Shown here piece after piece: positions 26,221 to 35,699 of a stretch of DNA of 64,000 bases. Source of the stretch: Rhizobium sp. 9140 (GTDB lineage Bacteria; Pseudomonadota; Alphaproteobacteria; Rhizobiales; Rhizobiaceae); NCBI RefSeq assembly GCF_900067135.1, contig NZ_FJUR01000001.1, positions 362,501 to 426,500 of the forward strand, written 5' to 3'. Position numbers and translations under genes: made by a program. Below the pieces are notes generated by a model. The model saw only the letters and a list, made by a program, of their open reading frames with translations. It was not told where the DNA came from and did no database searches. Numbering within the stretch: the stretch's first letter is position 1; each line of letters opens with the position of its first letter.

Positions 26221-29200
26221 ATGGAGCAGACGATGACACGGATTTTCTCGATCGCCTTGCGCGGCTTCGCCGCTCTCCTTGGCCTTGTTGTCGTTCTCGC
26301 GCTGGCCTTCGTGCTGTTTGCGGGCTTCACGGCCCCCGGCGCGCGCATGGTCGCCAGCCTGATCGAGAAATATGCCTCGACACCGGACCAGATCGTCCAG
26401 ATCAACGATCCGAGCGCGCTTCTCACCGGCAGTTTCAAGGCCGGCTCCATCGCGCTCTACGACAGCAAGGGCGCCTACGCCGAAATCCGCGAGCTGAAGC
26501 TCGACTGGTCCCCCACGGCGTTATTCTCCAGGCGGTTCGACGCCGCCAACCTTTCCGCCGGCTATATCCGCATCGACCGCCTGCCCATTCCCTCGCAGCA
26601 GACGGAAGAAGTCCGCTCCAGCTTCGCGCTGCCGCTCGACGTGAAGATCGACCGCTTCGACCTCGAGGAAGTGGTCATCGGAAAGGCGATCGCCGGCGAG
26701 GATCAGGTGCTGAACGCGGGCGGCACCGTCAATGCCACCAATTCCAGCATCGCCGCGACGGTGGCCATCGCTCAGCGTGACCGGCCCGATGCGAAGGCGC
26801 TGGCCGATGTCGTCTACGACCCCGCTGCCAATGCACTGAAGCTCGAGGCCAGCGTGGACGAGCCGAAGGGCGGCCTGCTGGCCCGCGCGCTGCGCCTGCC
26901 GGGTGAACCCGCGGTAACGGTCCGTCTGACCGGCGATGGTCCGCTGTCGCGCTGGAACGGAACCGCAAGCGCCGCCCTCGACGGACAGGAGGTACTCAAG
27001 CTGGATGGCGCCCACACGCTGGCGCCCGACGGCTACCGGACGCTGTCGCTCAACGGCGGTGGCACTTTCGCTGCCCTGATGCCGGAAACGCTGCGCCCGC
27101 TGTTCGAGGGCACCACCGCGATCGATATCGCGGCAGCACTTCAGGATGGCACCGCAATCCGCATCGATCGCGGCCGCATCTCCACTGCCGCGATCGATGT
27201 CAACGCCGCCGGCACGCTCAGCACGGTCGGCAGCAACGACCTCAAGGTGACGCTTGCCGGCGTCGATGGTCCCGCGCCCCTGCGCTTTCCCCTCGCCGGC
27301 GGAACGGCCGAATTCGCGATACGCTCGGCAGATCTTTCGCTGGTCGGCGATGCCCGCTCAGCTGTGCTCGATCTCAATGCCGCGCTCGACCGCGCCGTGC
27401 TGCCCCAAGGCACCATCGAGAATGCCGCCCTGAAGGCCCATAGCGATGCCTTCGACATGACGAACCGCAGCGGCGCCGTCACTCTCTCGCTGACGACGGG
27501 CGCGACCAAGCTTGCAAATGCCGATCTCGACCGGCTCGTCCGGGGTCCCCTGACGATCGATGGCCGCCTCGACGTCAGCCGCGACGCCATCGCCTTCAAC
27601 CCGCTGACGATCGACACCGCAGCCGTCGATGGCACCCTCACCGGCAGCTATGGCCTGACCGACGGCACACTCGCGACCGATCTTCGCCTGACCGCGCCAG
27701 CAGACGCCCTGCCGCCGGCCGTCGCGAGCCGGGCAGGTGGTGCGGTCTCGCTCGACGGCCGCATCGAAACGGGAGCCGATGGCGCGCTGTCGCTCTCCGG
27801 CCTGTCGCTGAAGGCTCCGACGCTCGACGCGACCGGCAACCTCGCTCTCCAGTCGGGAAGCCTCACCGGGCGGATCGAGGCCACGGTCCCCGACATCGGT
27901 GCCTTCGCCGCCAATGCGAACGGCCGCGCCACCGTCACCGCCGATATATCTGGCCCGTTAAGCGCGCTCGGCATCAAGGCGGAAGCCAGGACCGATCAGG
28001 CGACCATCGCCGGGAGAAGCGTTACCGACCTCACTGTCATCGCCGACACCACTCTGCGCGGCGGCCTGCCAGTCGGCAAGCTCACCGCCAATGGCGCCGT
28101 CGATGGCCAAGCCGTCACCGCGACCGCCAATCTCACCACGGAAAATGGCGGGCTTGCCATACCCGCGCTCGAGGCGACGGTCGCCGAAAACCGGATCACC
28201 GGCGCGCTCACCTTCACGCCCGATTTCCAGCCGAACGGAACGTTGAATTTCGCTCTGCCGAATGTCGGCGCGCTCGCGTCTCTCGCCGGCCAGACCGCCG
28301 CCGGCGACCTCTCCGGCAAGGCGGATATCGTCAGCCGCGACGGCAAGACCTCGGTTGCGATCGACGCCACCGGCAGCGGCCTGTCGCGCGGCGATCTGTC
28401 CATCGTCCAACCGCGCGCGCAGGTCACGATTACCGACCTGAAGAACCTCACCGTCGAAGGCAAGATTACCGCCGATTCGCTCGGTCAGGGCAGCAATCGC
28501 GCCACCGGCGCGACGATCACCCTGAACAAGCTCGGCGCGGACACGAACATTGCGCTCGACGGCACCTTCGACAATGCGCCGCTATCGCTGAAGGGCGCGG
28601 TGACCACGCAGAATGGCGCGCCATCCTTCACCATCCAGTCGCTGAACGCTGCGCCCCGTGGCATTCCGCTCGAACTCTCCGATCCGAAGACGCTGGCGCT
28701 GGATCAGGGCGGCGTCCGCCTCGACAATTTCGCCATCCAGCTTCCCGGCGGCACGGCCAGCGTCACCGGCCTCGTCGGGCAGACCCTCGATGTCACCGTT
28801 GCCGTCCGTGGCAACCCGGCCGTCGAATATGCCCAGCCGATCGAAGGCGGAGAGGCCCGCGTGGCCATTGCAACGGCGGATATCGTCGCCCGAGGCCCGA
28901 TGACCGGCGCCGTCATCGACGTGAAGGGCAAGCTGGCCTATGTCGCTGTGCCGCAGGGCCGGTTTGAAACGATCAACGTTATCGCCAACAGTGATCGCTT
29001 CGACATCACCGGCCGGAAGGGAGCGATTCGCGCCACTATCGACGCCGGCGCGACCCGCTTCGTCAACGCCGATCTCGGCCGCCTGCTGCCAGCGCCACTG
29101 AAGCTCGATGCGACCATCAGCGTCGCCCCGGATGCGGTCGGCTTCGACCCGGTGACCATCGACAGTGCCGGACTCGACGGCGCGGTCAACGGGCGGTTCC

Positions 29201-31944
29201 AGATGAGCGACAACAGCCTGCGTGCCGCACTTCGCCTCAGCGCTCCGCCGACCTCTCTGCCCGCAGCCCTTGCATCGCGGTTCGACACCAACCTCGCACT
29301 TTCGGCAAACGTCACCCGGGACACCGCCGGCGCCCTCAACGTCACCAACATCGCTGTGGATTCCGGCACCATCACCGCCAATGGCTCGCTGTCGCTGGTC
29401 GATGGACAGCTGACGGCGGCGACCGCCGGCACGCTTCCCGATCTCGGCAAGGTGCTGGCCGACGCCAAGGGCAATGCCCGCTTCACGCTGGACGCCACCG
29501 GCGCCCTCGAGCGTCCGCTGGTCAAGGCCGAGATTCGCTCCAGTGGCGCAACCCTTGCCGGGAGAACGCTGAGCGACCTCGTGGCCGCAGCCACCGTGAC
29601 GGCCGATCCCGCAAATCCGCAGGCCGCGATCACCGCTACCGGCGCGCTCGGCGGCCAGGCCATCGACATCCGCACCCGGCTCGAGACGACGAACGGCCGC
29701 ATCCGCATTCCCGAACTTGCTGCGCGGATCGGCGACAACCGGCTCGACGGCAGCATCGACCTGACCGAAGCCTACGAGCCGAACGGCACCATCACCTTCA
29801 ACCTGCCGGATGTCGGTCTGATCGCAGCCATGGCCGGCGAGCGCGCCTCGGGCGATCTTGCAGGTTCTGCGACCATTGCCAGCACGAATGGCAAGACCTC
29901 GCTGGCTCTGAAGGCATCCGGCTCCGGCATCAAGCGCGGCGATCTCGTCATCACCCGCCCTGAGGCCGACATCACCGTCGATGACCTGAAGGCGCTCGCC
30001 ATTCGCGGCACCGCCAGGGTGGAAACGATCGCGCAAGGCACAAACCGCGTTTCCGACCTCGATCTCGCCTTCGACCAGAAACAGGCCGGTCTCACCGATG
30101 TCCGCCTCGACGCGGTCTACGACAATGCGCCGCTCGTCTTCCGCGGCGCCATTGAAACGGCCGCCGCTCGCACGACCGTCAGGCTATCCACCCTTTCGGC
30201 GGCACCGCGCCAGATCGCGCTGAAGCTTGCCGCACCCTCCACCATCGTGATCGAGAACGGCACGGTACGCGTCTCCGATCTGCGTATCGGTGCCTCCGGC
30301 GGCACGCTGGCCGTCACCGGCACGGCGGGGAATGCGCTCGACCTCAGCGTCCGCCTCGACCGCCTGCCCGCCCGTCTGATCAATGCGGTCGCCCCGACGC
30401 TCGGCGCCGACGGGACGATCGACGGCTCGATTGTCGCCAAGGGCACCGCTGCCGCGCCCGATGTCACCTACGACCTGCGCTGGGCCAATGCCACGGTCGC
30501 CCAGGCGAAGTCGGCCGGCGTCGGCGCGCTGACCATTACGGCGAAGGGCGGCTTTGCCAACAACACCGTCACGCTCGATACCGACATTCGTGGCGGCGGC
30601 GGACTTGCGTTCAACGGCGGCGGCAAGCTCGGCATTGCCGGCAACCGACCGATCGACATGCGGTTCAACGGCGACCTCCCCTTCTCGCTGCTCGGCCCGA
30701 TCCTCGCGCAGAATGGCTTCGTGCTGACCGGGACGGCAAAGGTCGATGCAGCGATTTCCGGTGCAGTCTCCGCTCCCATCGTCAACGGTTCCGTCACCAC
30801 ATCCGGTGCGCGCCTACTCGATGCCCGCCGCAACCTCGCCATCAATGGCCTGACCGCAAACGTGATCCTTGCCGGACAGCAGGCGCGGATCGAGCGACTG
30901 ACGGGCACGCTTTCCACTGGCGGCTCGCTCGCCGTCACCGGCACGATCGGCATCGAGCCCGGCTCGGGCTTCCCCGCCAATCTCGACATCCGCCTCGCCA
31001 AGGCAACCTATGTCGATGGCAGCCTGCTGACCGCCAACCTCGACGGCACGCTGAAGCTGACCGGCCCCCTTACCGGTTCGCCCATCCTCAGCGGGCGCGT
31101 TGCCATTCCCAAAGCCTCCATCACCATCCCCGAAAAGCTTCCGGCATCCCTGTCGGAGATCAACATCAAGCACCGCAACGCGCCGGCCGACGTGCGCCGT
31201 ATGCAGGCGCAGGTTCAAAAGGACGCAGGAGACGGCACGACCAAGAAGAGTGGCGGCATCGGCTTCGATCTGACGGTCGCGGCCTCCCGCATCTTCGTGC
31301 GCGGCCGCGGCGTCGATGCCGAGCTTGGCGGCGATCTGGTCATCCGCGGCAACGCCGCCAGTCCGGCCGTCACCGGCGGTTTCCAGATGCGCCGTGGGCG
31401 GCTGGAGATCCTGGGCAAGCGCATCGACTTCACCGAGGGGACCATCACCTTCGGCGGAAACCTCATCCCGGCACTCGACCTCGATGCGACATCGACGGCT
31501 GGGTCCACCACCGTCACCGTCAATGTCGCAGGCCTTGCCAACAGTCCCAACGTGACCTTCAGCTCCTCACCGGCCCTGCCGCAGGATGAAATCCTCGCCC
31601 AGCTGATCTTCAACCGGTCGCTCTCCAACCTTTCGGCCGTGCAGATCGCGCAGCTGGCAAGCGCCGTGGCACAACTGGCCGGCGGACAGGGCGGTTCGTT
31701 GTTCGATGGCTTGCGCAACAAGCTCGGCGTCGATGACCTCGACGTGTCCACCGACGATGGCGGCGGCGCCATGTTCCGGGCCGGCCGCTACATCAACGAC
31801 CGCACCTATCTCGAACTGCAGCAGAGTGCCGAAGACGGGGCCAAGGCGGTCATCAATCTCGATGTCGGCCGTGGTGTGAAGTTGCGGGGCGAAGCCGGCT
31901 CGGAAGGCGGCGGCGCCGGCGTGTTCTACGAGAAGGAATACTGA
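26221..31944 (+). CDS. tamB: Translocation and assembly module protein TamB, with internal duplication
   Basis: A 1907-residue inner-membrane-anchored, periplasm-spanning beta-helical protein that works with TamA in outer-membrane biogenesis. One N-terminal membrane helix (FAALLGLVVVLALAFVLFAG) is followed by a very long beta-repeat region and the C-terminal TamB/DUF490 domain (GGFQMRRGRLEILGKRIDF, PDEILAQLIF-type PQDEILAQLIFNRSLS). Two successive blocks match with a constant spacing of 1551 bases (517 residues): KAEARTDQATIAGRS/KAEIRSSGATLAGRT, PNGTLNFALPNVG/PNGTITFNLPDVG and FDNAPLSLKGAV/YDNAPLVFRGAI. This internal duplication helps explain the length. Confidence 0.95.
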   Translation: MEQTMTRIFSIALRGFAALLGLVVVLALAFVLFAGFTAPGARMVASLIEKYASTPDQIVQINDPSALLTGSFKAGSIALYDSKGAYAEIRELKLDWSPTALFSRRFDAANLSAGYIRIDRLPIPSQQTEEVRSSFALPLDVKIDRFDLEEVVIGKAIAGEDQVLNAGGTVNATNSSIAATVAIAQRDRPDAKALADVVYDPAANALKLEASVDEPKGGLLARALRLPGEPAVTVRLTGDGPLSRWNGTASAALDGQEVLKLDGAHTLAPDGYRTLSLNGGGTFAALMPETLRPLFEGTTAIDIAAALQDGTAIRIDRGRISTAAIDVNAAGTLSTVGSNDLKVTLAGVDGPAPLRFPLAGGTAEFAIRSADLSLVGDARSAVLDLNAALDRAVLPQGTIENAALKAHSDAFDMTNRSGAVTLSLTTGATKLANADLDRLVRGPLTIDGRLDVSRDAIAFNPLTIDTAAVDGTLTGSYGLTDGTLATDLRLTAPADALPPAVASRAGGAVSLDGRIETGADGALSLSGLSLKAPTLDATGNLALQSGSLTGRIEATVPDIGAFAANANGRATVTADISGPLSALGIKAEARTDQATIAGRSVTDLTVIADTTLRGGLPVGKLTANGAVDGQAVTATANLTTENGGLAIPALEATVAENRITGALTFTPDFQPNGTLNFALPNVGALASLAGQTAAGDLSGKADIVSRDGKTSVAIDATGSGLSRGDLSIVQPRAQVTITDLKNLTVEGKITADSLGQGSNRATGATITLNKLGADTNIALDGTFDNAPLSLKGAVTTQNGAPSFTIQSLNAAPRGIPLELSDPKTLALDQGGVRLDNFAIQLPGGTASVTGLVGQTLDVTVAVRGNPAVEYAQPIEGGEARVAIATADIVARGPMTGAVIDVKGKLAYVAVPQGRFETINVIANSDRFDITGRKGAIRATIDAGATRFVNADLGRLLPAPLKLDATISVAPDAVGFDPVTIDSAGLDGAVNGRFQMSDNSLRAALRLSAPPTSLPAALASRFDTNLALSANVTRDTAGALNVTNIAVDSGTITANGSLSLVDGQLTAATAGTLPDLGKVLADAKGNARFTLDATGALERPLVKAEIRSSGATLAGRTLSDLVAAATVTADPANPQAAITATGALGGQAIDIRTRLETTNGRIRIPELAARIGDNRLDGSIDLTEAYEPNGTITFNLPDVGLIAAMAGERASGDLAGSATIASTNGKTSLALKASGSGIKRGDLVITRPEADITVDDLKALAIRGTARVETIAQGTNRVSDLDLAFDQKQAGLTDVRLDAVYDNAPLVFRGAIETAAARTTVRLSTLSAAPRQIALKLAAPSTIVIENGTVRVSDLRIGASGGTLAVTGTAGNALDLSVRLDRLPARLINAVAPTLGADGTIDGSIVAKGTAAAPDVTYDLRWANATVAQAKSAGVGALTITAKGGFANNTVTLDTDIRGGGGLAFNGGGKLGIAGNRPIDMRFNGDLPFSLLGPILAQNGFVLTGTAKVDAAISGAVSAPIVNGSVTTSGARLLDARRNLAINGLTANVILAGQQARIERLTGTLSTGGSLAVTGTIGIEPGSGFPANLDIRLAKATYVDGSLLTANLDGTLKLTGPLTGSPILSGRVAIPKASITIPEKLPASLSEINIKHRNAPADVRRMQAQVQKDAGDGTTKKSGGIGFDLTVAASRIFVRGRGVDAELGGDLVIRGNAASPAVTGGFQMRRGRLEILGKRIDFTEGTITFGGNLIPALDLDATSTAGSTTVTVNVAGLANSPNVTFSSSPALPQDEILAQLIFNRSLSNLSAVQIAQLASAVAQLAGGQGGSLFDGLRNKLGVDDLDVSTDDGGGAMFRAGRYINDRTYLELQQSAEDGAKAVINLDVGRGVKLRGEAGSEGGGAGVFYEKEY

Positions 31945-32125
31945 CGACCGGGCGTCTACGACGCGTCCGCAGCCTCTCCCTGCTGCTGCGGACCTTCGCA
32001 CTGCGCAATCTGATGAACGCGCCTTTGCAAATCGCCAGAACGACCACGCAGATTTACCCGTGTTGCATCTTCCTGCGAAGCCTCTGCCGGTGCACAGTCC
32101 GCGCCAAATGTTTCGTTGAGGGAAG

Positions 32126-33055
32126 ATGCAGATGGTTTCGATTGGTTTGATTGGCGTACCGCTGGAGGAAGGTTCCGGCCGCCGCGGTTGCAGCATGGGG
32201 CCGACGGCTCTCAGGATCGCCGGCATCGACCGCGTCATGGCCGATCTGGGCTTCGACGTCACAGATCACGGAGACCTTCGCCCCGATCCGGTGGACAATC
32301 TTGGACGCCATCCCGGCGCCAAACATCTGCCGATCGTCGCCGGATACACCCGCGCACTGGAGGCGGCAACCTACGATACCGCGTCGAGGGGCGCCGTGCC
32401 GGTCATTCTGGGCGGCGACCACGCGCTTTCCATGGGGAGCGTTTCGGGCATGGCCCGCTATGCCGCCGAGAGCGAGCGCCCGCTCTTCGTGCTATGGCTC
32501 GATGCCCATGCCGATTTCAACACGCCGGAAACCTCGCCCTCGGGCAATATGCACGGCATGCCCGTTGCCTTCTTCTGCGGGCATGCCGAGTTTGCGGAGA
32601 TCCTGCCGCCCGGACGACCGCTCGTCGATCCGAAACGCGTCTACCAAGTCGGCATCCGATCCGTCGACGAGACCGAGCGCCAGGAGATCAACCGGCACGG
32701 CGTCAACGTCTACGACATGCGCGCGCTCGACGAGATGGGCGTCGCCGCCATCGTCAAGGAGATCCTGAAAGCCGTGGAGCGCGAGGACGGGCTGCTGCAT
32801 GTCAGCCTGGACGTCGATTTCCTCGAACCGGACATCGCGCCCGGCGTGGGCACCACCGTTCCCGGCGGTGCGACCTTCCGCGAGGCGCATCTGGTCATGG
32901 AAATGCTCTGCGACAGCGGCCGCGTGTCCTCGCTCGACCTCGTGGAACTCAATCCCTTCCTCGACGACCGGGGCAAGAGCGCCCGCGTCATGGTGGAGCT
33001 CGCCGCAAGCCTCTTCGGCCGCCGTATTCTCGATCGACCGACCCGCAGCGGCTGA
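32126..33055 (+). CDS. rocF: Arginase
   Basis: A 309-residue ureohydrolase that splits L-arginine into ornithine and urea with a dimanganese centre. The metal ligands are present in GGDHALSMG (His), [11 protein letters not shown] (Asp, His, Asp) and [14 protein letters not shown] (Asp, Asp). The substrate loop [11 protein letters not shown] and the C-terminal [10 protein letters not shown] are also typical of true arginases, as distinct from agmatinases. GAGGG is ten bases before a second ATG two codons in, which may be the real start. There is no linked arginine-catabolism gene. Confidence 0.95.
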   Translation: MQMVSIGLIGVPLEEGSGRRGCSMGPTALRIAGIDRVMADLGFDVTDHGDLRPDPVDNLGRHPGAKHLPIVAGYTRALEAATYDTASRGAVPVILGGDHALSMGSVSGMARYAAESERPLFVLWLDAHADFNTPETSPSGNMHGMPVAFFCGHAEFAEILPPGRPLVDPKRVYQVGIRSVDETERQEINRHGVNVYDMRALDEMGVAAIVKEILKAVEREDGLLHVSLDVDFLEPDIAPGVGTTVPGGATFREAHLVMEMLCDSGRVSSLDLVELNPFLDDRGKSARVMVELAASLFGRRILDRPTRSG

Positions 33056-33150
33056 AACAGTCTCGTGAACATGAAAAGCTCTTTTAACCATTCATGCGGT
33101 ATCCTGCAGTCTGAAAATCCGTCGTGATTTCGAATGCGGGGACAAGAGAC

Positions 33151-33630
33151 ATGAGCAACGCACTGACAATGGCCGGTTTTGGCGGCGAAACGCTGGAAAT
33201 CATTGCCTTCCGGCTCCATGACCAGGAATTCTGCGTCAAGACGACCACGATCCGCGAAATCCGCGGCTGGGCGCCCTCGACGCCGATCCCGCATTCTCCG
33301 CCGGAAGTCATTGGCGTGATGAACCTGCGTGGCACGGTCATTCCGATCATCGATCTGGCCCACAAGCTCGGCATGAAATCGACCGTCGCCAACGAGCGCA
33401 GCGCCATCGTGGTCGCTGAAGTGCATTCCATGGTCGTCGGCCTTGTGGTCGATCGCGTCTCCGACATCCTGACCGTCCAGGGCAGCCAGGTCCAGCCCGT
33501 TCCGGAAGTCACCACATCCTTCGACAAGGCCTATGCCGAAGGCATCATCGCCAATGAAAATGGCATGATCTGCTTCCTCAACCTCGCCCGCATGTTCAAA
33601 GAACGCGATGTGGAAGAAATGGCGGCCTGA
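33151..33630 (+). CDS. cheW: CheW chemotaxis scaffold protein
   Basis: A 159-residue CheW-like protein that couples chemoreceptors to CheA. Typical elements are [56 protein letters not shown] and the C-terminal [16 protein letters not shown]. It stands alone, away from a chemotaxis operon, so it may serve a second receptor array. The ATG at MSNALTM is preferred; a GTG nine codons upstream is open but unlikely. Confidence 0.95.
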   Translation: MSNALTMAGFGGETLEIIAFRLHDQEFCVKTTTIREIRGWAPSTPIPHSPPEVIGVMNLRGTVIPIIDLAHKLGMKSTVANERSAIVVAEVHSMVVGLVVDRVSDILTVQGSQVQPVPEVTTSFDKAYAEGIIANENGMICFLNLARMFKERDVEEMAA

Positions 33631-33735
33631 CAGCTTCCGGACATATATATTAAATAATGCTGTTACACGCCTCTGGGAAAACCGGACGGCGGCGCGAGAC
33701 ACCCTTGCGCCCACCCGATCCGGAGACCGTGGCGT

Positions 33736-34311
33736 ATGTGGACAGGTAAGAAACCATCGCTGGCAGCTCTGCTGTGGACCGCCTTCCTGCCCGCCACGCT
33801 GATGGCGGGCGTGCATTTCGGCAGCCTGCTGCTGACCGACAATTTCCATGAAGTCGTTCCCGGCCAGCTCTACCGCTCGGCGCAGCCGTCGGGCGCGGAT
33901 CTCTCCAACTATAAGAGCCGCTACGGCATCCGCACGGTCATTAACCTGCGAGGCCCGAGCGACCGCGCCTGGTATCGCGACGAGGTCGAAGCGGCCGCGC
34001 GCGAAGGGCTCGTGCATATCGACTTCCCCATGTCTGCCTCCCGCGCCTTGACGACGGAAAAGAGCCGGAAGCTGATCGCAATCCTGCGCGACGCCCCCAA
34101 GCCCATTCTGATCCACTGCAAGTCTGGCGCCGACCGCACCGGTCTTGCCAGCGTCATCTATGCGAGCCAGATCGCCGGCAGGGACGAGGAGACGGCGGAG
34201 CGGCAACTGTCGATCGCCTTCGGCCACATCGCCATCCCATTCCTCTCATCCGCTTTCGCCATGGATGAAAGCTGGGAAAGCCTCGAAGCGGCGCTCGGCA
34301 TGCCGGGATAG
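33736..34311 (+). CDS. Membrane-anchored tyrosine/dual-specificity phosphatase-like protein
   Basis: A 191-residue protein with an N-terminal membrane helix ([20 protein letters not shown]) and a DSP-like phosphatase fold: [24 protein letters not shown], and the P-loop [10 protein letters not shown] with catalytic Cys and Arg. The general acid is probably the aspartate in [11 protein letters not shown]. Orthologues in rhizobia are annotated as tyrosine phosphatase family proteins of unknown substrate. The catalytic part faces the periplasm or the cytoplasm depending on topology, which cannot be decided here. Confidence 0.87.
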   Translation: MWTGKKPSLAALLWTAFLPATLMAGVHFGSLLLTDNFHEVVPGQLYRSAQPSGADLSNYKSRYGIRTVINLRGPSDRAWYRDEVEAAAREGLVHIDFPMSASRALTTEKSRKLIAILRDAPKPILIHCKSGADRTGLASVIYASQIAGRDEETAERQLSIAFGHIAIPFLSSAFAMDESWESLEAALGMPG

Positions 34312-34328
34312 GCCGGCCCACCGCGAGA

Positions 34329-35699
34329 TCATGGCGCAGACTTGCCCAGACGCTTGTCATACCCGTCGAGAATGCGCTTGACCAAGGCCGGGTAGTCCTC
34401 GTCGAAATGGTGGCCGCCCTCGATCGGGATCACCTCGATGCCGGTGCCCTTCAGCGTCGGGCACACGTCATCCTCCTCATCCGTCCCATAAACGCACTGG
34501 ACGAGCGCGGGATCGATGGTCTTCAGGTCGTCGGCGGGGTCGCCGTTGCCATCGGACGCGGCGGCTCCCAGCCAGCCGAGAACGGAAATCTTGTAGTCCA
34601 CCTGATGCGACACGGCGAGAAGCGAGAGTTGCGAGACGCGCGCGCGGTCGGCCGCCGGCAGGAGGTTGTAGGTCCGCGGCAGCACGTCGGCACCGAAGGA
34701 ATAACCGATCAGCAGCACGCGCTTGACGTTCCAGCGCTTGGTATAGAGCCCGATGATGCGCGACAGATCGTTCGCGACCTCCTGCGGCGCGCGCTCGGCC
34801 CAAAAATAGCGCAGCGAATCGATACCCACGACCGGCATGCCCTGTTGCTGCAGGACGTCGCCGACCTCCTTGTCGATATCGCGCCAGCCGCCATCTCCCG
34901 AGAGCACGATGGCCATCGTATCGCGCGTCGGCTTGGCGTCGAGCACGGTCAGCGGCAGGCCGAGCGGGTTGTCGTCACCCCCGCCGTTCTCCACCAGACC
35001 GGACAGCGCGTCGGAGAAATTCTGCCCGATGTCGCCATCGCTGTTCTGAACGTCGATGTCGTCATGCTTGGCCTTCAGCGCCTCGACATGGGTCTTGCCA
35101 TCTGCGGGTGCCGCCGGGCTGAGGAGAACCGTTACCGGGTCGGGCAGCGGCCCGTCCGTCAGGCCGTATTCCATCCGGTTGCCCATGGTGCGCTTATCGG
35201 CGGGCGTGCAAAGCTCGCGGGTCAGCGCGATACCCGCGTCCGGATCGGCGGCGAGCGTATGGCCGATGGTCGCGGCCGGCGTCTGTGCCGCAATCGCCAG
35301 CGCCATGGCACCGCCCGCGCCGACACCCGCGACGATCGGCAGGTTATAATCGGAATTGTCGAGGGAACGCTGGACCTGCTGGCTAAGCGCCTCGATATCG
35401 GACACCGTATAGACGCAGTCGCCATCGTCCTTGGCAAGCGAAGCAAGGTAGGACGGCAGGTCGATCCCGATCACCAGCGCGCCTTCCCCCGTCATCCGCG
35501 ATGCCACGCCGTCTTCCTTCACGCCCCAGCCGGGCGCGTCCGAGAGCAGCACCACGGCAGCCTTCACCTCGCCCGAGGGCTTGAGGATGCGCGGCGCGGG
35601 GATCATGCCGGTGTCGAAACCGGATGTATCCTGGGCAAAGGCAGCGCAAGGCACTGTCGCCAGCAGGCTCAGAACCGTCAACGTCTTCAACAGTCTCAT
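34329..35699 (-). CDS. acvB: AcvB/VirJ-type periplasmic lysyl-phosphatidylglycerol hydrolase
   Basis: A 456-residue secreted protein with signal peptide MRLLKTLTVLSLLATVPCAA and two alpha/beta-hydrolase-like halves. The C-terminal half contains GYSFGADVLP with the nucleophile serine, LSGDGGWRDIDKEV, and EGGHHFDEDY with the catalytic histidine. In Agrobacterium AcvB removes lysine from lysyl-phosphatidylglycerol, opposing LpiA. The start overlaps the lpiA stop by four bases (ATGA), so synthase and hydrolase are produced together. Sequence upstream of this ATG belongs to lpiA in another frame. Confidence 0.93.
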   Translation of the reverse strand: MRLLKTLTVLSLLATVPCAAFAQDTSGFDTGMIPAPRILKPSGEVKAAVVLLSDAPGWGVKEDGVASRMTGEGALVIGIDLPSYLASLAKDDGDCVYTVSDIEALSQQVQRSLDNSDYNLPIVAGVGAGGAMALAIAAQTPAATIGHTLAADPDAGIALTRELCTPADKRTMGNRMEYGLTDGPLPDPVTVLLSPAAPADGKTHVEALKAKHDDIDVQNSDGDIGQNFSDALSGLVENGGGDDNPLGLPLTVLDAKPTRDTMAIVLSGDGGWRDIDKEVGDVLQQQGMPVVGIDSLRYFWAERAPQEVANDLSRIIGLYTKRWNVKRVLLIGYSFGADVLPRTYNLLPAADRARVSQLSLLAVSHQVDYKISVLGWLGAAASDGNGDPADDLKTIDPALVQCVYGTDEEDDVCPTLKGTGIEVIPIEGGHHFDEDYPALVKRILDGYDKRLGKSAP

